A stretch of 64,000 nucleotides of DNA from Altericroceibacterium spongiae (GTDB taxonomy: Bacteria > Pseudomonadota > Alphaproteobacteria > Sphingomonadales > Sphingomonadaceae), in the NCBI RefSeq assembly GCF_003610805.1, contig NZ_RAPF01000001.1, forward strand, positions 1 through 64,000. Direction: 5' to 3'. Positions within the stretch are counted from its first letter, which is position 1. Each line of letters begins with the position of its first letter. Of the stretch, positions 53,692 through 62,285 are shown in pieces. The translations under genes were made by a program, and so were the position numbers. The notes under the pieces are model-generated. The model did not search any database and was not told where the DNA came from. It saw nothing but the letters and a program-made list of their open reading frames with translations.

Positions 53692-54105
53692 ATGCACACA
53701 CACCAAGGCCGCAAATCAAGTCACCCGTGGTACTATTTGCTGGGCGGAAAACGCCTGTCACTAAAGGAAATCCGCGAGGAGGCGCGAGCCAGCAGCTATC
53801 AGGGATACCTTTCGGAAGAGATCAACTCTGCGGACCGCTTGCCCGAACCCCGAAGGTCGGAAGCCTTGAGGGGAATTCGCTCGCGAGCGTTTGCCTCACT
53901 GGCGCGTAATGCCTCGCGATATCGCGTCGTCTGCCGAGAACTGTCAGCGCACCGCGCCGCAGGATTGGACCAGCCGCCCTTTACGTTATCGGACGACGTG
54001 CACCGCGCAGTGAGTCTCAAGCACAACCATCTATACAATGATTTTGCGCATCTTAGGGCGATTGACGAGCTGTTGTCGCGCCAGCTCGACTTGTTCGGCT
54101 TCTGA
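53692..54105 (+). CDS. Hypothetical protein, 137 residues
   Basis: Starts MHTHQGRKSSHPWYYLLGGK after CAAGGAG (ATG at 53689 or 53692). It is basic and helical, with KRLSLKEIREEARASSYQGYLSEEI then RSRAFASLARNASRYRVVCREL, and ends in SRQLDLFGF. That ending resembles the LALF ending of the upstream gene. No recognised family. It is convergent with the resolvase gene, five bases apart. Confidence 0.6.
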   Translation: MHTHQGRKSSHPWYYLLGGKRLSLKEIREEARASSYQGYLSEEINSADRLPEPRRSEALRGIRSRAFASLARNASRYRVVCRELSAHRAAGLDQPPFTLSDDVHRAVSLKHNHLYNDFAHLRAIDELLSRQLDLFGF

Positions 54106-54110
54106 TACGG

Positions 54111-54668
54111 TCAGGTCGCATCGCCCATATGTCGATAAAGTGTGCGCTCGCTCACCCCCGAGCGAGCAGCGATTTGCGCCATGTGTTCGCCCCCAGCACG
54201 GCGGCGGCGCGCATCTGCAATCTCGCTGTGGCTTAGGGCACGAGGGCGACCTAACCGCGTGCCGCGCCTGCGCGCTTCCTGCAAACCTGCCTTGGTGCGC
54301 TCGGAAATGAGATTGCGTTCTAACTCCGCAAAGGCATTCCTGATCTGGAAGAAGCATTTTCCCATTGGCGTCGTCGTGTCGATGCCTTCAGTCAGGACAT
54401 GGAACTCGATGCCCGCCGTCTCGAACTGGTCAAATACATCGAGTGCATGGCGCAGGGATCGGAAGGCGCGATCCATTTTCCAGATCACGAACGTATCACC
54501 GGGGCCGAGCGCGCTAAGCGCTTGCTCGAACCCGTTTCGGCGCTTTGCCACCGCCGAAACGCCATGATCGGAGAACACCCGATCACAACCTGATTGATTG
54601 AGGGCAGAAAGTTGAAGGTCGAGGTTCTGCTCCTCGGTGCTCACGCGAGCATATCCGATGCGGGCCAT
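54111..54668 (-). CDS. Small serine recombinase (resolvase/invertase)
   Basis: A 185-residue recombinase of the Tn3-resolvase/DNA-invertase type. It starts MARIGYARVSTEEQNLDLQL with catalytic Ser10, continues with FVIWKMDRAFRSLRHALD and the E helix AFAELERNLISERT, and ends with a helix-turn-helix (IAARSGVSERTLYRHM). It could resolve dimers of the excised element or invert a segment; no inverted target pair was found near it. It may be the relic of a transposon. Confidence 0.93.
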   Translation of the reverse strand: MARIGYARVSTEEQNLDLQLSALNQSGCDRVFSDHGVSAVAKRRNGFEQALSALGPGDTFVIWKMDRAFRSLRHALDVFDQFETAGIEFHVLTEGIDTTTPMGKCFFQIRNAFAELERNLISERTKAGLQEARRRGTRLGRPRALSHSEIADARRRRAGGEHMAQIAARSGVSERTLYRHMGDAT

Positions 54669-54932
54669 GTAAATCGGTGCAGGTTATCTTGAAGGGGATG
54701 AAAAGCCGCCGTCTCTGACGGAAAGGACCGTTTTTGCTTCGGTCAACCATGCGGAGCTTTAGTTTCCCCCAGGCCGGACCTTATCCGGCACTGCATATGC
54801 AAGTAACCTACTCTTTTTATATTATTTTTTCAAGAGATTCCGACTCGGGCCGGATCGATACTGTCCACCCCTCCTCCCGCGCATTGACAAAAACGGTCCT
54901 TATTGTCGGAGCGAATTGACGAGAAGGAGGGC

Positions 54933-55496
54933 ATGACGATGTCCGCAGCACTCAAAGGTCCTTATGACCTCTTTATCAAACCGCTGTCACGCGCCTTTAA
55001 AGAGGTGTTGCCTGCTGCTGCCCTTAGCATCGGCGCGGCGGCAACCGCCTTCATGCCCGCCGCTGGTATTGCCCAGACTATGCAAGCCCAGCCTGCGGCA
55101 GCAAATGTCAATGTTCAGGCAACGCCGGTCGCATTCCAGACCATTGATGGTAGCACTCGGAGCATCCGTGTCGTTCAGGCGGGAGCTTCCGAAGCATCCC
55201 GTGACAAAATTGCGATTGTCGTCTGGGGCGGGAACCGCGAGCTTCAACAGCAAGCCTACAACGCAGCTTTGGACCTGCGCGATCAAGGCATTCCCTTGGC
55301 ATTCATCGTCGGGCCATCGCGTATGCCGTATGATAACGCTATTATGATTGATATTTACGGGAAGGGTGTGCCAGTTTCCGACTTGACGGTTGGTGCGCAG
55401 AGAATTGCAGCATTGCGCCCCACATTAAGTGCACAAGGCATGCAAGCCTACGGGCGCATGTTCCCCCGTGAATTGGCTATGCTGTCACCGCAATAG
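54933..55496 (+). CDS. Exported hypothetical protein, 187 residues
   Basis: ATG at 54933 follows AAGGAGG. A hydrophobic stretch at about 29-48 (LPAAALSIGAAATAFMPAAG, then IAQ) is a likely signal or anchor after a longer cytoplasmic start. The mature part has IRVVQAGASEASRDKIAIVVWGGNRELQQQA and IPLAFIVGPSRM, a possible alpha/beta fold. No recognised family. It faces the next gene tail to tail, one base apart. Confidence 0.65.
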   Translation: MTMSAALKGPYDLFIKPLSRAFKEVLPAAALSIGAAATAFMPAAGIAQTMQAQPAAANVNVQATPVAFQTIDGSTRSIRVVQAGASEASRDKIAIVVWGGNRELQQQAYNAALDLRDQGIPLAFIVGPSRMPYDNAIMIDIYGKGVPVSDLTVGAQRIAALRPTLSAQGMQAYGRMFPRELAMLSPQ

Positions 55497-55497
55497 T

Positions 55498-56472
55498 CTA
55501 GCCCATTCCCAATTCTACATTTGATTGCGACACAGGATCGGTTGGAGCTTGAGCTTGTGCAAGTTGTGGCGCAGCGGCGGCATTGGCGCTGACTTCGTTG
55601 TATACTGGGGTGATGACGGAACCGGATCGGGTGTCTGAGAAGGCCAATACGCCTACATCACCATTGCCTCTTGTCTGGGCTGTCCAATTGAGATCGTCTC
55701 CGGTTATCCCCTGCGCCTCACGCGCATCTTCCCAAATGCTGGTGTCCTCAACATTTGCGATTATCGCATTTCTTGACGCATTGTCCGCTGCGGCGAGAGC
55801 GGCAAAGATTTCTTCGCGAGGTAATTCAGCCTGACCTGCCGCTACCGCTGCATCCAATTTGGCGGTTGCATGGTGTGTAGCATTCAAAACGCGTTCTACT
55901 CGTGACTTGGCTTGCGGATCGGCTTCAAACTCAGTGACGAGAGCCTGCTGTGCAGCAGTGGCCTTACCGTCATCAATGGCGCGCAAGGCTAAGAGATATT
56001 GGGAAACGCGATCAATTTCCTCACGAGCTTTCGCAACGGTTGTGTTGTTTTGTGTGGCATAGTTCTGCGCAGCACGTTCACGTTTCTCAGGATCGCTCAA
56101 ATCCTCGATCGTTTGGTCCAACTCCTCCCGGCTCATTTCGATACCGGCAACTGAAATCTTGCGGATTTCCTCACGGATGCGCTCCTGTGTTTCCATCACG
56201 TCATCCCAGCTAATGCCGTCTTTCTCCTTCTCCTCATCGCGACCAATGCCAACGACGGTTTTTTCAATCGTGTCGATTGAGCCTGTGACGCCAGAAACAG
56301 AAAGGCTTTCCGTCTGGCCTTTCAAAGAGTCAAAGGTGTTCTGGAATGAAAAATCTTCCGCTGAAACACTAGGAGCGGGTGTGAAACGGGCATAGGGAGG
56401 ATTGGCGAAGTCCGAACCACCAAGAGCGTTGATACGCTCAGGATCAATAATGTATTGCACTTCGTTCGACAA
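55498..56472 (-). CDS. Hypothetical helical protein, 324 residues
   Basis: An acidic, alanine-rich soluble protein. Segments: DVMETQERIREEIRKISVAG, REELDQTIEDLSDPEKRERAAQ and EEIFAALAAADNASRNAII suggest long helices or coiled coils in the middle. The C-terminus is low complexity (NAAAAPQLAQAQAPTDP). No signal peptide. Unknown family. It is a lone leftward gene in the cargo region. Confidence 0.6.
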   Translation of the reverse strand: MSNEVQYIIDPERINALGGSDFANPPYARFTPAPSVSAEDFSFQNTFDSLKGQTESLSVSGVTGSIDTIEKTVVGIGRDEEKEKDGISWDDVMETQERIREEIRKISVAGIEMSREELDQTIEDLSDPEKRERAAQNYATQNNTTVAKAREEIDRVSQYLLALRAIDDGKATAAQQALVTEFEADPQAKSRVERVLNATHHATAKLDAAVAAGQAELPREEIFAALAAADNASRNAIIANVEDTSIWEDAREAQGITGDDLNWTAQTRGNGDVGVLAFSDTRSGSVITPVYNEVSANAAAAPQLAQAQAPTDPVSQSNVELGMG

Positions 56473-56560
56473 ACCCCATCCCCATATGTTTTGTTCTCGC
56501 GGGTGTGTTCATCTTAGAGATTGTGGTTTTACGAATTATGAAAAATAGATAAAATTTTAT

Positions 56561-57022
56561 CTAATTCTTTGTGCAGGTGCGTATGACGAACTCGATATAG
56601 TCTCTTGCCGCCGTTTTGATACGGCGATCCTTCCATGTTCGGATAATGGCGGCGTTGAGCCCTTCAGGCACAATTCCAGTTTCAAGAATCTTGTCTGGCA
56701 GCAATCCTTGCTCCCAGAATGCGTCTATTTGGCAGAGAATATCGTCGTTCAGAGCCACACGCTCGGCGGGTTCTCTAGCTTTGCGGCTTGTCGCGTCGGG
56801 CAGGGCCCTCCAACGGTCGAGCACGTAGGCGATATGACTAGGGCGGGTACTGGTAATCGCGCCAGTAAGCCATCTGGATATCGCATGGCCTTTGAGTGTT
56901 GCGGGACGCTTCGGATCATGGGTCGTGCCACGCATAAGCTCAGTCGGCCCAATGCCTGTCCGCATCCGCTCGGCATTCAGCACTTCTCGAAGTTCTTCCG
57001 TGATTGGGGCGAATGCCGCCAT
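56561..57022 (-). CDS. Hypothetical protein, possible DNA-binding regulator
   Basis: A 153-residue protein. The first 65 residues (TEELREVLNAERMRTGIGPTELMRG, then KGHAISRWLTGAITSTRPSHIAYVL) resemble a helix-turn-helix of the XRE/phage repressor type. The rest is helical with a basic end (TWKDRRIKTAARDYIEF). Family not certain. It is divergent from the AT-rich pair to its right, which it might regulate. Confidence 0.55.
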   Translation of the reverse strand: MAAFAPITEELREVLNAERMRTGIGPTELMRGTTHDPKRPATLKGHAISRWLTGAITSTRPSHIAYVLDRWRALPDATSRKAREPAERVALNDDILCQIDAFWEQGLLPDKILETGIVPEGLNAAIIRTWKDRRIKTAARDYIEFVIRTCTKN

Positions 57023-57273
57023 TAGTCTCCCGCATCGGGCAGTTTGACAAATCTGGCGACCATTTTCTCCTCCCGAAATGTCCTGATGTTCATTGCGAGT
57101 ATATTATATCGTAGAACACGTAGAAGGGAAAAAGAGTATGCCATTTTTGTTCACAGATTGATCGATGCATACATACAGTTATACAAATTTCACCTTTTAA
57201 TTGACTCGCAAATCTCCATCGGTTTTTATCTAACAAATATAGAATGTTTTTGAATTTCCATGGAGGGGCGGAT

Positions 57274-57789
57274 TTGTCAAAAATCAGAAAAATCTTTACG
57301 TCAATTATGCTGATTGTCGCTTTGACAACATTCTGGTGGTTTGCGCCCTTCACCATCAAAGACCCTGCAAATCCGCATTACAACCCCAAGACGTTCAGCT
57401 TTAGGTTTTACCCGAGAGACGAAGATGCTGCCCGCGCTTTCGCGGTGCTTTTTCCACCGGGAACAAGCAAGGATTTTGTCGACAAGGTTCTTGTCGGCGA
57501 AGGCGGAGCAAAAATATACGACGGATACAATGTAAAGAGCAATTATATAAATTCAAATATAAGAATGTATGTCTATAGCGAGCCCACCATCTATTTATAT
57601 AAAAAGATGAAGGAGGTTCAATCATACAATTTTATATTCACATCAGAAATGAATCTTATAAATATATATGTTAGAGGAAATGGGTATATTTTTAGAGATT
57701 TCTTACTACGAGATGATGCGTTAAAAATGACAGTTGAAGAAACTAATAATAGAATCAGAGTTTGGAGAAAAAATAATGGCGGTCTCTAA
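57274..57789 (+). CDS. Membrane-anchored hypothetical protein, AT-rich
   Basis: About 171 residues from a TTG at 57274 that follows GGAGGGGCGGA; an ATG at 57244 is the alternative. One N-terminal helix (IFTSIMLIVALTTFWWFAPF) is followed by a soluble domain (FSFRFYPRDEDAARAFAVLFPPG, then a tyrosine/asparagine-rich part). Base composition from about 57060 to 57780 is much more AT-rich than its surroundings, a sign of separate origin. The stop overlaps the next gene by 14 bases. Family unknown; a partner or immunity role for the next gene is possible. Confidence 0.6.
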   Translation: MSKIRKIFTSIMLIVALTTFWWFAPFTIKDPANPHYNPKTFSFRFYPRDEDAARAFAVLFPPGTSKDFVDKVLVGEGGAKIYDGYNVKSNYINSNIRMYVYSEPTIYLYKKMKEVQSYNFIFTSEMNLINIYVRGNGYIFRDFLLRDDALKMTVEETNNRIRVWRKNNGGL

Positions 57790-58846
57790 ACTTTATATTG
57801 CATCAAAGGATGTTCTTGGAGGAGCGGCACTGGGAAAAGAGCATCTCTACCTGATCTATGATCCAGATGTAGATAACGACGGTGATCCGTCTACAAATCT
57901 AACACAGGTAACCGGTGACCAAGCAATCATCATACGCGGTGGCGAGTTTGCCGTCTCTACTTACAACCCGATTGAAATTGAAATTTCATTTGAATCATCC
58001 TCTTAGGATGCCTTTGACGGCGCATCAAGCACAGACAGGCACCTTAGAGAATTATATACAGGCTCTGTCGCTACCTCTACATATACGGCGTAGAAGAATT
58101 TCGCGCAGACCCTCGGTCTCCTCGGTAGTGACAGAAAATACCATGCCGATGTGGATTATGACGCCCTCGGCCCCAATTCTAATTCGATAATCAATACGAT
58201 CCTGAACGCATTCGGCCTGAATCTGCGCGATTATCTGCCCTATGAAGACAATTCCACAACGGATTACAGGTCGCCGTCCGAATTTCCGGGACACATGGAT
58301 ATTGTCGATGCCTACGGCAACAACACGTATACGGCCTACGCCTATCACGGCCAGACGACGCATTTTTACAAGCAGGGGGGCGTGGATGCCCTGTTTCTCG
58401 AATACAACTCCCCCTCCAACCACGGCATTATAGAATTTCATGACGAGTATGCATCGGTCGGCTCAACGACTGTCTATGCGTACGACATCAATTTTGCTGA
58501 TGTGACCGTATCGAGGCTGTCAGACTTCAATTATTCGCTTTCTGCTTCGGGCGTCGGTGGATTCTTTTCTTTTCACGGAAGCGATCCGTCGCATCTGGGC
58601 ATCCAGTTCGGCGATATACACTATCTGAGAGGCGGCGCGGGCGCGGACGAATTTTATAGTCCCGAACTCTACAGCAGCTACCCTATTCTCATCGAGGCGC
58701 TGGAAGGCAACGACTATGTGAAGCTGGGAACGGCGACCGAAACCGTGAAAGCCGTCTATTTCCGCGAATTGCAGGATGTCTTCGCCTTCGACGAAGCCCA
58801 GGGCGAATTGTTCGATCCCTCAGAAGATGACGATATTCCGTTTTGA
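57776..58846 (+). pseudogene. RTX-like hypothetical gene interrupted by two in-frame amber codons
   Basis: A single frame of 357 codons starts MAVSKLYIASKDVLGGAALG and runs to a TGA at 58846, but has TAG at 58004-58006 and at 58091-58093. Protein-like sequence continues across both (DAFDGASSTDRHLRELYTG, then KNFAQTLGLLGSDRKYHADV, then DYDALGPNSNSIINTILNAFG). The C-terminal third has GGAGADEF and EALEGNDYVKLGT, like degenerate RTX nonapeptides. Either a recently broken gene or one read through. It overlaps the membrane-anchored gene upstream. Confidence 0.6.
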
Positions 58847-58984
58847 CGGCTTTGGCGGTGTACGAGTGGACATGCTCCTGTCGGGTCATTTGCGTGGAAA
58901 CCAGATGAACCCATCGGCTTCCTTCATGGGGATTCCAAGACCCGTGCGGCGCGGGGATCAATGCGGCTCGCTTCCTCCAATCAT

Positions 58985-59043
58985 TCCATTCATTCCGTGC
59001 AGCTCCGCCCCCGTGAACGGGCGTTCCGGCATTTGACCCCGCG
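58985..59043 (+). promoter_or_regulatory. Structured leader (leader family copy D)
   Basis: A hairpin CGCCC/GGGCG near 59006-59023, then GGGCGTTCCGGCATTTGACC at 59019-59038 aligns with the GGGCGTGCC and TTTAAACCC blocks upstream of the restriction operon. It is a shorter, more diverged copy, 78 bases upstream of the ATG at 59122. The rest of the 275-base gap holds no supported gene. Confidence 0.4.
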
Positions 59044-59121
59044 TCTCAAGCCCCCGTGTCTTTCTTCGCTCCCATGAAGCCGACGGGATCATCCATGCGG
59101 CAAATGAAAAGGAGCAATCAT

Positions 59122-59325
59122 ATGTCTGACACCACCAAAAACCGTCCCGCCTTCCGTCTCTATTCCGTGACGGGCGAAGGAAAATCCGCCCGCTGGACCG
59201 ATATCGGCGTGGCATGGGCAACCCGCGACGGAAAAGGCTTTACGCTCACCCTCAACGCTCTGCCGCTCAATGGTCGCATCGTCATGCGCGAGACGGCAGA
59301 CAAGGAAAGTGAGGCCGCCGCTTGA
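59122..59325 (+). CDS. Conserved small plasmid-type protein, 67 residues
   Basis: ATG at 59122 after AAAGGAG. The sequence FRLYSVTGEGKSARWTDIGVAW then KDGKGFTLTLNALPLNGRIVMRE is a compact beta protein that I recall as frequent on alphaproteobacterial plasmids near ardC genes. Function unknown. It carries its own structured leader. Confidence 0.75.
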   Translation: MSDTTKNRPAFRLYSVTGEGKSARWTDIGVAWATRDGKGFTLTLNALPLNGRIVMRETADKESEAAA

Positions 59326-59346
59326 GGCGGCCTCATTATGTCCTCA

Positions 59347-59456
59347 AATCTATGGGTTATAGATCGCCTACATGCCTATAATCTGTGGATTTGTTTTATA
59401 TTTGCATTTAGAACTCATAGATTATATTATGAGATAGATATTGAAACCCAGAGATT
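59347..59456 (+). promoter_or_regulatory. Four-site operator-like array before mobile mystery protein A
   Basis: Four related 12-base sites: AATCTATGGGTT (59347-59358) and AATCTGTGGATT (59380-59391) on the plus strand, AACTCATAGATT (59412-59423) and AACCCAGAGATT (59445-59456) in inverse orientation. The last abuts the start codon, leaving no ribosome binding site. The arrangement suits autorepression by the HTH protein. Confidence 0.6.
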
Positions 59457-59918
59457 ATGATGGACCAGACCGCTCTCGCCCGAAAGAACCTCGATAGACG
59501 CTTTGCCGCCATGCAAAGCTTTGAAATGACGCGTCCGCCCAAAGGTTGGATTCGCGCCATTCGCGATGCGCTGGGTATCAATGCCACGCAATTTGCCGCT
59601 CGCCTCGGGGTGAAACAACCCCGCATCGCGGCGCTGGAAAAGGCTGAAGTCAGCGGCGTTGCTTCCTTGCAAACAATCAGGGAAGCCGCCGAGGCTCTGG
59701 GCTGCAAATTTGTTTATGCCATTGTGCCAGAGACCTCGCTTGATGATCTTATCCGCGAGCAGGCTGCAACACGCGCCGAACAGGAATTGCGCCGCATCCA
59801 TCACACGATGAGTCTGGAGAACCAGTCGCTGGACGAACGCGATCTTGCGGATGAACGCCAGCGCCTGATCGACGAATTGCTGACAGGCTCAATGCGCCGC
59901 CTGTGGGATGAACAATGA
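59457..59918 (+). CDS. Mobile mystery protein A (HTH antitoxin-like)
   Basis: A 153-residue protein. The N-terminal ARKNLDRRFAAMQSFEMTRP leads into an XRE-type helix-turn-helix: GWIRAIRDALGINATQFAARLG and QPRIAALEKAEVSGVASLQT. This is the standard partner of the Fic-type mobile mystery protein B and is thought to act as antitoxin and repressor. Translation may be leaderless or coupled to nothing upstream, as no Shine-Dalgarno is visible. Its stop overlaps the next start (ATGA). Confidence 0.9.
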   Translation: MMDQTALARKNLDRRFAAMQSFEMTRPPKGWIRAIRDALGINATQFAARLGVKQPRIAALEKAEVSGVASLQTIREAAEALGCKFVYAIVPETSLDDLIREQAATRAEQELRRIHHTMSLENQSLDERDLADERQRLIDELLTGSMRRLWDEQ

Positions 59919-60505
59919 GCGATCCGCTGTTTGACGAGGATGATGAAGCCAACACCCCTCTGACCGAGGAAGAACGTGCGCAACTTATCCCGACCTATAT
60001 CACCCAGCGCCGCGAACTGAACGAAGCGGAACTCGCCAATATCAGCGAGGCCACCAAATGGCTCTCGTCGCGCAAGCGCGAGGTGCTGGACGATGCCTTT
60101 TTAGGCGAACTGCACAAACGCATGTTCGGCAAGGTCTGGCAGTGGGCGGGCGAATATCGCACGACCCCGCGCAATATCGGGATCGATGCCTACCGTATCC
60201 CGATGGAGGTGCGGCAACTCGTGGACGATGTACGGTATCAGGTCGAGCATGAAACCTATCCGCCCGATGAGATCGCCGTGCGGTTTTCCCATCGGCTGGT
60301 TTCGATCCACCCATTCCCCAACGGGAACGGGCGTCATTCGCGCATGGTTGCGGACTTGCTCGCCGTTCAACTCGGGCAGAAGCCCTTCACATGGGGGCGA
60401 ATGAGCCTCGTCGATCCGAGCGCGACCCGAAAAGCCTATATCGCAGCGCTACAAGCAGCAGACGGTCACGATATCGAGGCGCTTCTCGCCTTCGCCAGAT
60501 CGTAA
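59915..60505 (+). CDS. Mobile mystery protein B (Fic-domain protein)
   Basis: A 196-residue Fic protein with the full active motif HPFPNGNGRHSR at 132-143 (catalytic His132, anion hole, and both arginines), and a beta-flap region near DAYRIPMEV. Fic enzymes usually transfer AMP to target proteins. Together with mobile mystery protein A it forms a toxin-antitoxin-like pair that could stabilise the island. An inhibitory (S/T)xxxE(G/N) helix is not obvious here, which suits control by the partner. Confidence 0.92.
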   Translation: MSDPLFDEDDEANTPLTEEERAQLIPTYITQRRELNEAELANISEATKWLSSRKREVLDDAFLGELHKRMFGKVWQWAGEYRTTPRNIGIDAYRIPMEVRQLVDDVRYQVEHETYPPDEIAVRFSHRLVSIHPFPNGNGRHSRMVADLLAVQLGQKPFTWGRMSLVDPSATRKAYIAALQAADGHDIEALLAFARS

Positions 60506-60510
60506 GCCCG

Positions 60511-60690
60511 TCAGCGTTTCGGGCCGCGACAGGCCAATTCGTCACGGATCATTCGTAGGGCAGCAGACACACTGCCGAATACAACGCTCAGACGCTTGTG
60601 TGGTGCAATCTCGCGAGCGGCTCGCTGAAACAGGTCACATAGCTGCGTCTCGCTTTTGGCTTTCAAGCCGTCTTTCGTCAGTCGGGACAT
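60511..60690 (-). CDS. Small helical protein downstream of the relaxase, 59 residues
   Basis: The ATG at 60690 is preceded by GGGAGGAAGCC, a strong ribosome site. The peptide begins MSRLTKDGLKAKSETQLCD and contains LFQRAAREIAPHKRLSVVFG and SAALRMIRDELA, all helical and basic. It lies leftward, after the relaxase gene. No recognised family. It could be a plasmid-type regulator. About 280 bases separate it from the relaxase stop, and that gap holds only a doubtful 32-codon frame (60747-60845). Confidence 0.6.
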   Translation of the reverse strand: MSRLTKDGLKAKSETQLCDLFQRAAREIAPHKRLSVVFGSVSAALRMIRDELACRGPKR

Positions 60691-60971
60691 GGCTTCCTCC
60701 CTTGGCGTTTTCGCCGCCCACCACGGGCCGCGTTACGGGAGGAGTGATGGAATTCGAGGCTTTGACAGATGCATTGCCCGCAATCGAAAGGATGACTGGA
60801 GAAGGCTTTACGCCTTGCATCCCACCGTCATGGGACTCGGATTAGAAGCTCCGGTCTTGGTAACAACGCGGCAGCCGTGTTTGGGAAAAGAGAAATCCGC
60901 TGGGGAGGAGACCGTTCAGGCTGAAAAGCTTGGGAGTAGCGAGCGCCAGCTTTGCACTTACCGTTTCGAGA

Positions 60972-62285
60972 CTACCGACCGAGTTCAAGCCCGCGCTTTG
61001 GGGCGCTTCGGGATTGTTCCCTCGCTTGCCCTGCGCTCCGCAAAAATTCGCTACGGATCGTTTGCTTGCTGCCATCCCGCATGAGGCGATAATTGGCTGC
61101 CTGATTGTGTAGACTCAAAATCTGCCGAGTATGGCGCTCGCGGGTCTGTTTGATCTGCTCTTGCAGCTTGCGGCGTTCGGCATGTTGCGCGTTCAGCATG
61201 GCCTGACGCTGGTCTCGGTCGCGGCGCAGCGCGTGATAGGCCTCAAACTCATTCTTCTTGACCATCTTGGCGTGATCGCCCGTCAGGCGATCCCACAGTC
61301 CCCGCACGCCCGTTCGCAGGCGACTTGCCCGCTCCTTGGTCTCGCGCTGCCAACGCTCGCGCTGGCCATTGGCCATGCGCTGACGCTCTTCGGCATGAGC
61401 TTTTTGCAGTTCTTTTTTCTTTTCGACGAGCGGCTTGAGCGCGTTCCGCGCCATGCGCTTGGCCTCTTTCAGGAAACCGTCGAGGCGCGGCGCAATAGCG
61501 TTCGCAATATGCGCCTTGGTTTCCTCGACGCTGCGTAAGGCATCCGCCTTTCCAAGACGGGCCGTCACGTCCTTCGCTTTCACTCCGATCAGGCGCGAGA
61601 GCGCGAAGACCTCGCCCTCATAGGTGACAGCGACATGGGAGCGCCTGTCACCCTTCGCCAGATACAAGCCGCGCTCTTCGAGCGCGTGGGCGAAGGTTTG
61701 AGCATTGTCGGACACCGCCCAACATTCCTGGGCGATCCCCTTGAGGGACTTGGCATCCAGTCCCGCCCGTTTGGCCTGCTGCCATTCGTCGAGCGTGAAA
61801 TTGCGTGGGTCGCGTGCCTTGGAATCCATCAGACCCGTTGGCATCTTCCAGCCATGTTCAAGATAGAGCGCCTTCGACACGTCGCGCAGCTTGGACTTGA
61901 AGAAGGAGAGCTGTTTGGCGGTCATGGTCTCGGCATCAATGCGTGACCAGACCACATGCGCATGGCGGCGTCCTTCCTTTTCATGGAAGACCACCATGCG
62001 GGGCTGGCCAGTGAGGCCAAGCTTTTCCTCAATTGCCGACAGCGCCCCCTCGAAAATTTCGACAGCGACGTTTTCGGCTTCGGGAGGATTGAGCGAGACG
62101 GAGAAGAGATATTGCTTGCAGCGCGTTCCCTTCGCCATCGCTTGCGCTTCCTTCATCGCCCCCATGACGGATTCCGACATGAAACCGCGAACCTCATGCA
62201 CCTCAACATGCTCATTCTCTTCGGCTTTGAGAAGGTGCTGACCAAGTTGTGCCGCGCCGCTGCGCTGGGAAGCTTTCAAGATCAT
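60972..62285 (-). CDS. Relaxase / mobilization nuclease
   Basis: A 437-residue relaxase. The N-terminal 200 residues hold EHVEVHEVRGF, CKQYLFSVSLNPPE and the metal-binding histidines in HEKEGRRHAHVVWSRID (His101, His108, His110). A helical, charged tail from 270 (EEKKKE-type, KAHAEERQRMANGQRERWQ) likely binds DNA or partners. It nicks the transfer origin and pilots the strand to the recipient. It overlaps the MobC-like gene (ATGA). The closest type is VirD2/MobA-like. Confidence 0.9.
   Translation of the reverse strand: MILKASQRSGAAQLGQHLLKAEENEHVEVHEVRGFMSESVMGAMKEAQAMAKGTRCKQYLFSVSLNPPEAENVAVEIFEGALSAIEEKLGLTGQPRMVVFHEKEGRRHAHVVWSRIDAETMTAKQLSFFKSKLRDVSKALYLEHGWKMPTGLMDSKARDPRNFTLDEWQQAKRAGLDAKSLKGIAQECWAVSDNAQTFAHALEERGLYLAKGDRRSHVAVTYEGEVFALSRLIGVKAKDVTARLGKADALRSVEETKAHIANAIAPRLDGFLKEAKRMARNALKPLVEKKKELQKAHAEERQRMANGQRERWQRETKERASRLRTGVRGLWDRLTGDHAKMVKKNEFEAYHALRRDRDQRQAMLNAQHAERRKLQEQIKQTRERHTRQILSLHNQAANYRLMRDGSKQTIRSEFLRSAGQAREQSRSAPKRGLELGR

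Noticed and set aside
60747-60845. 32-codon frame with a purine-rich site before the ATG
   Set aside because: Spacing to the ATG is short, and it lies on the opposite strand to the flanking genes without other support.
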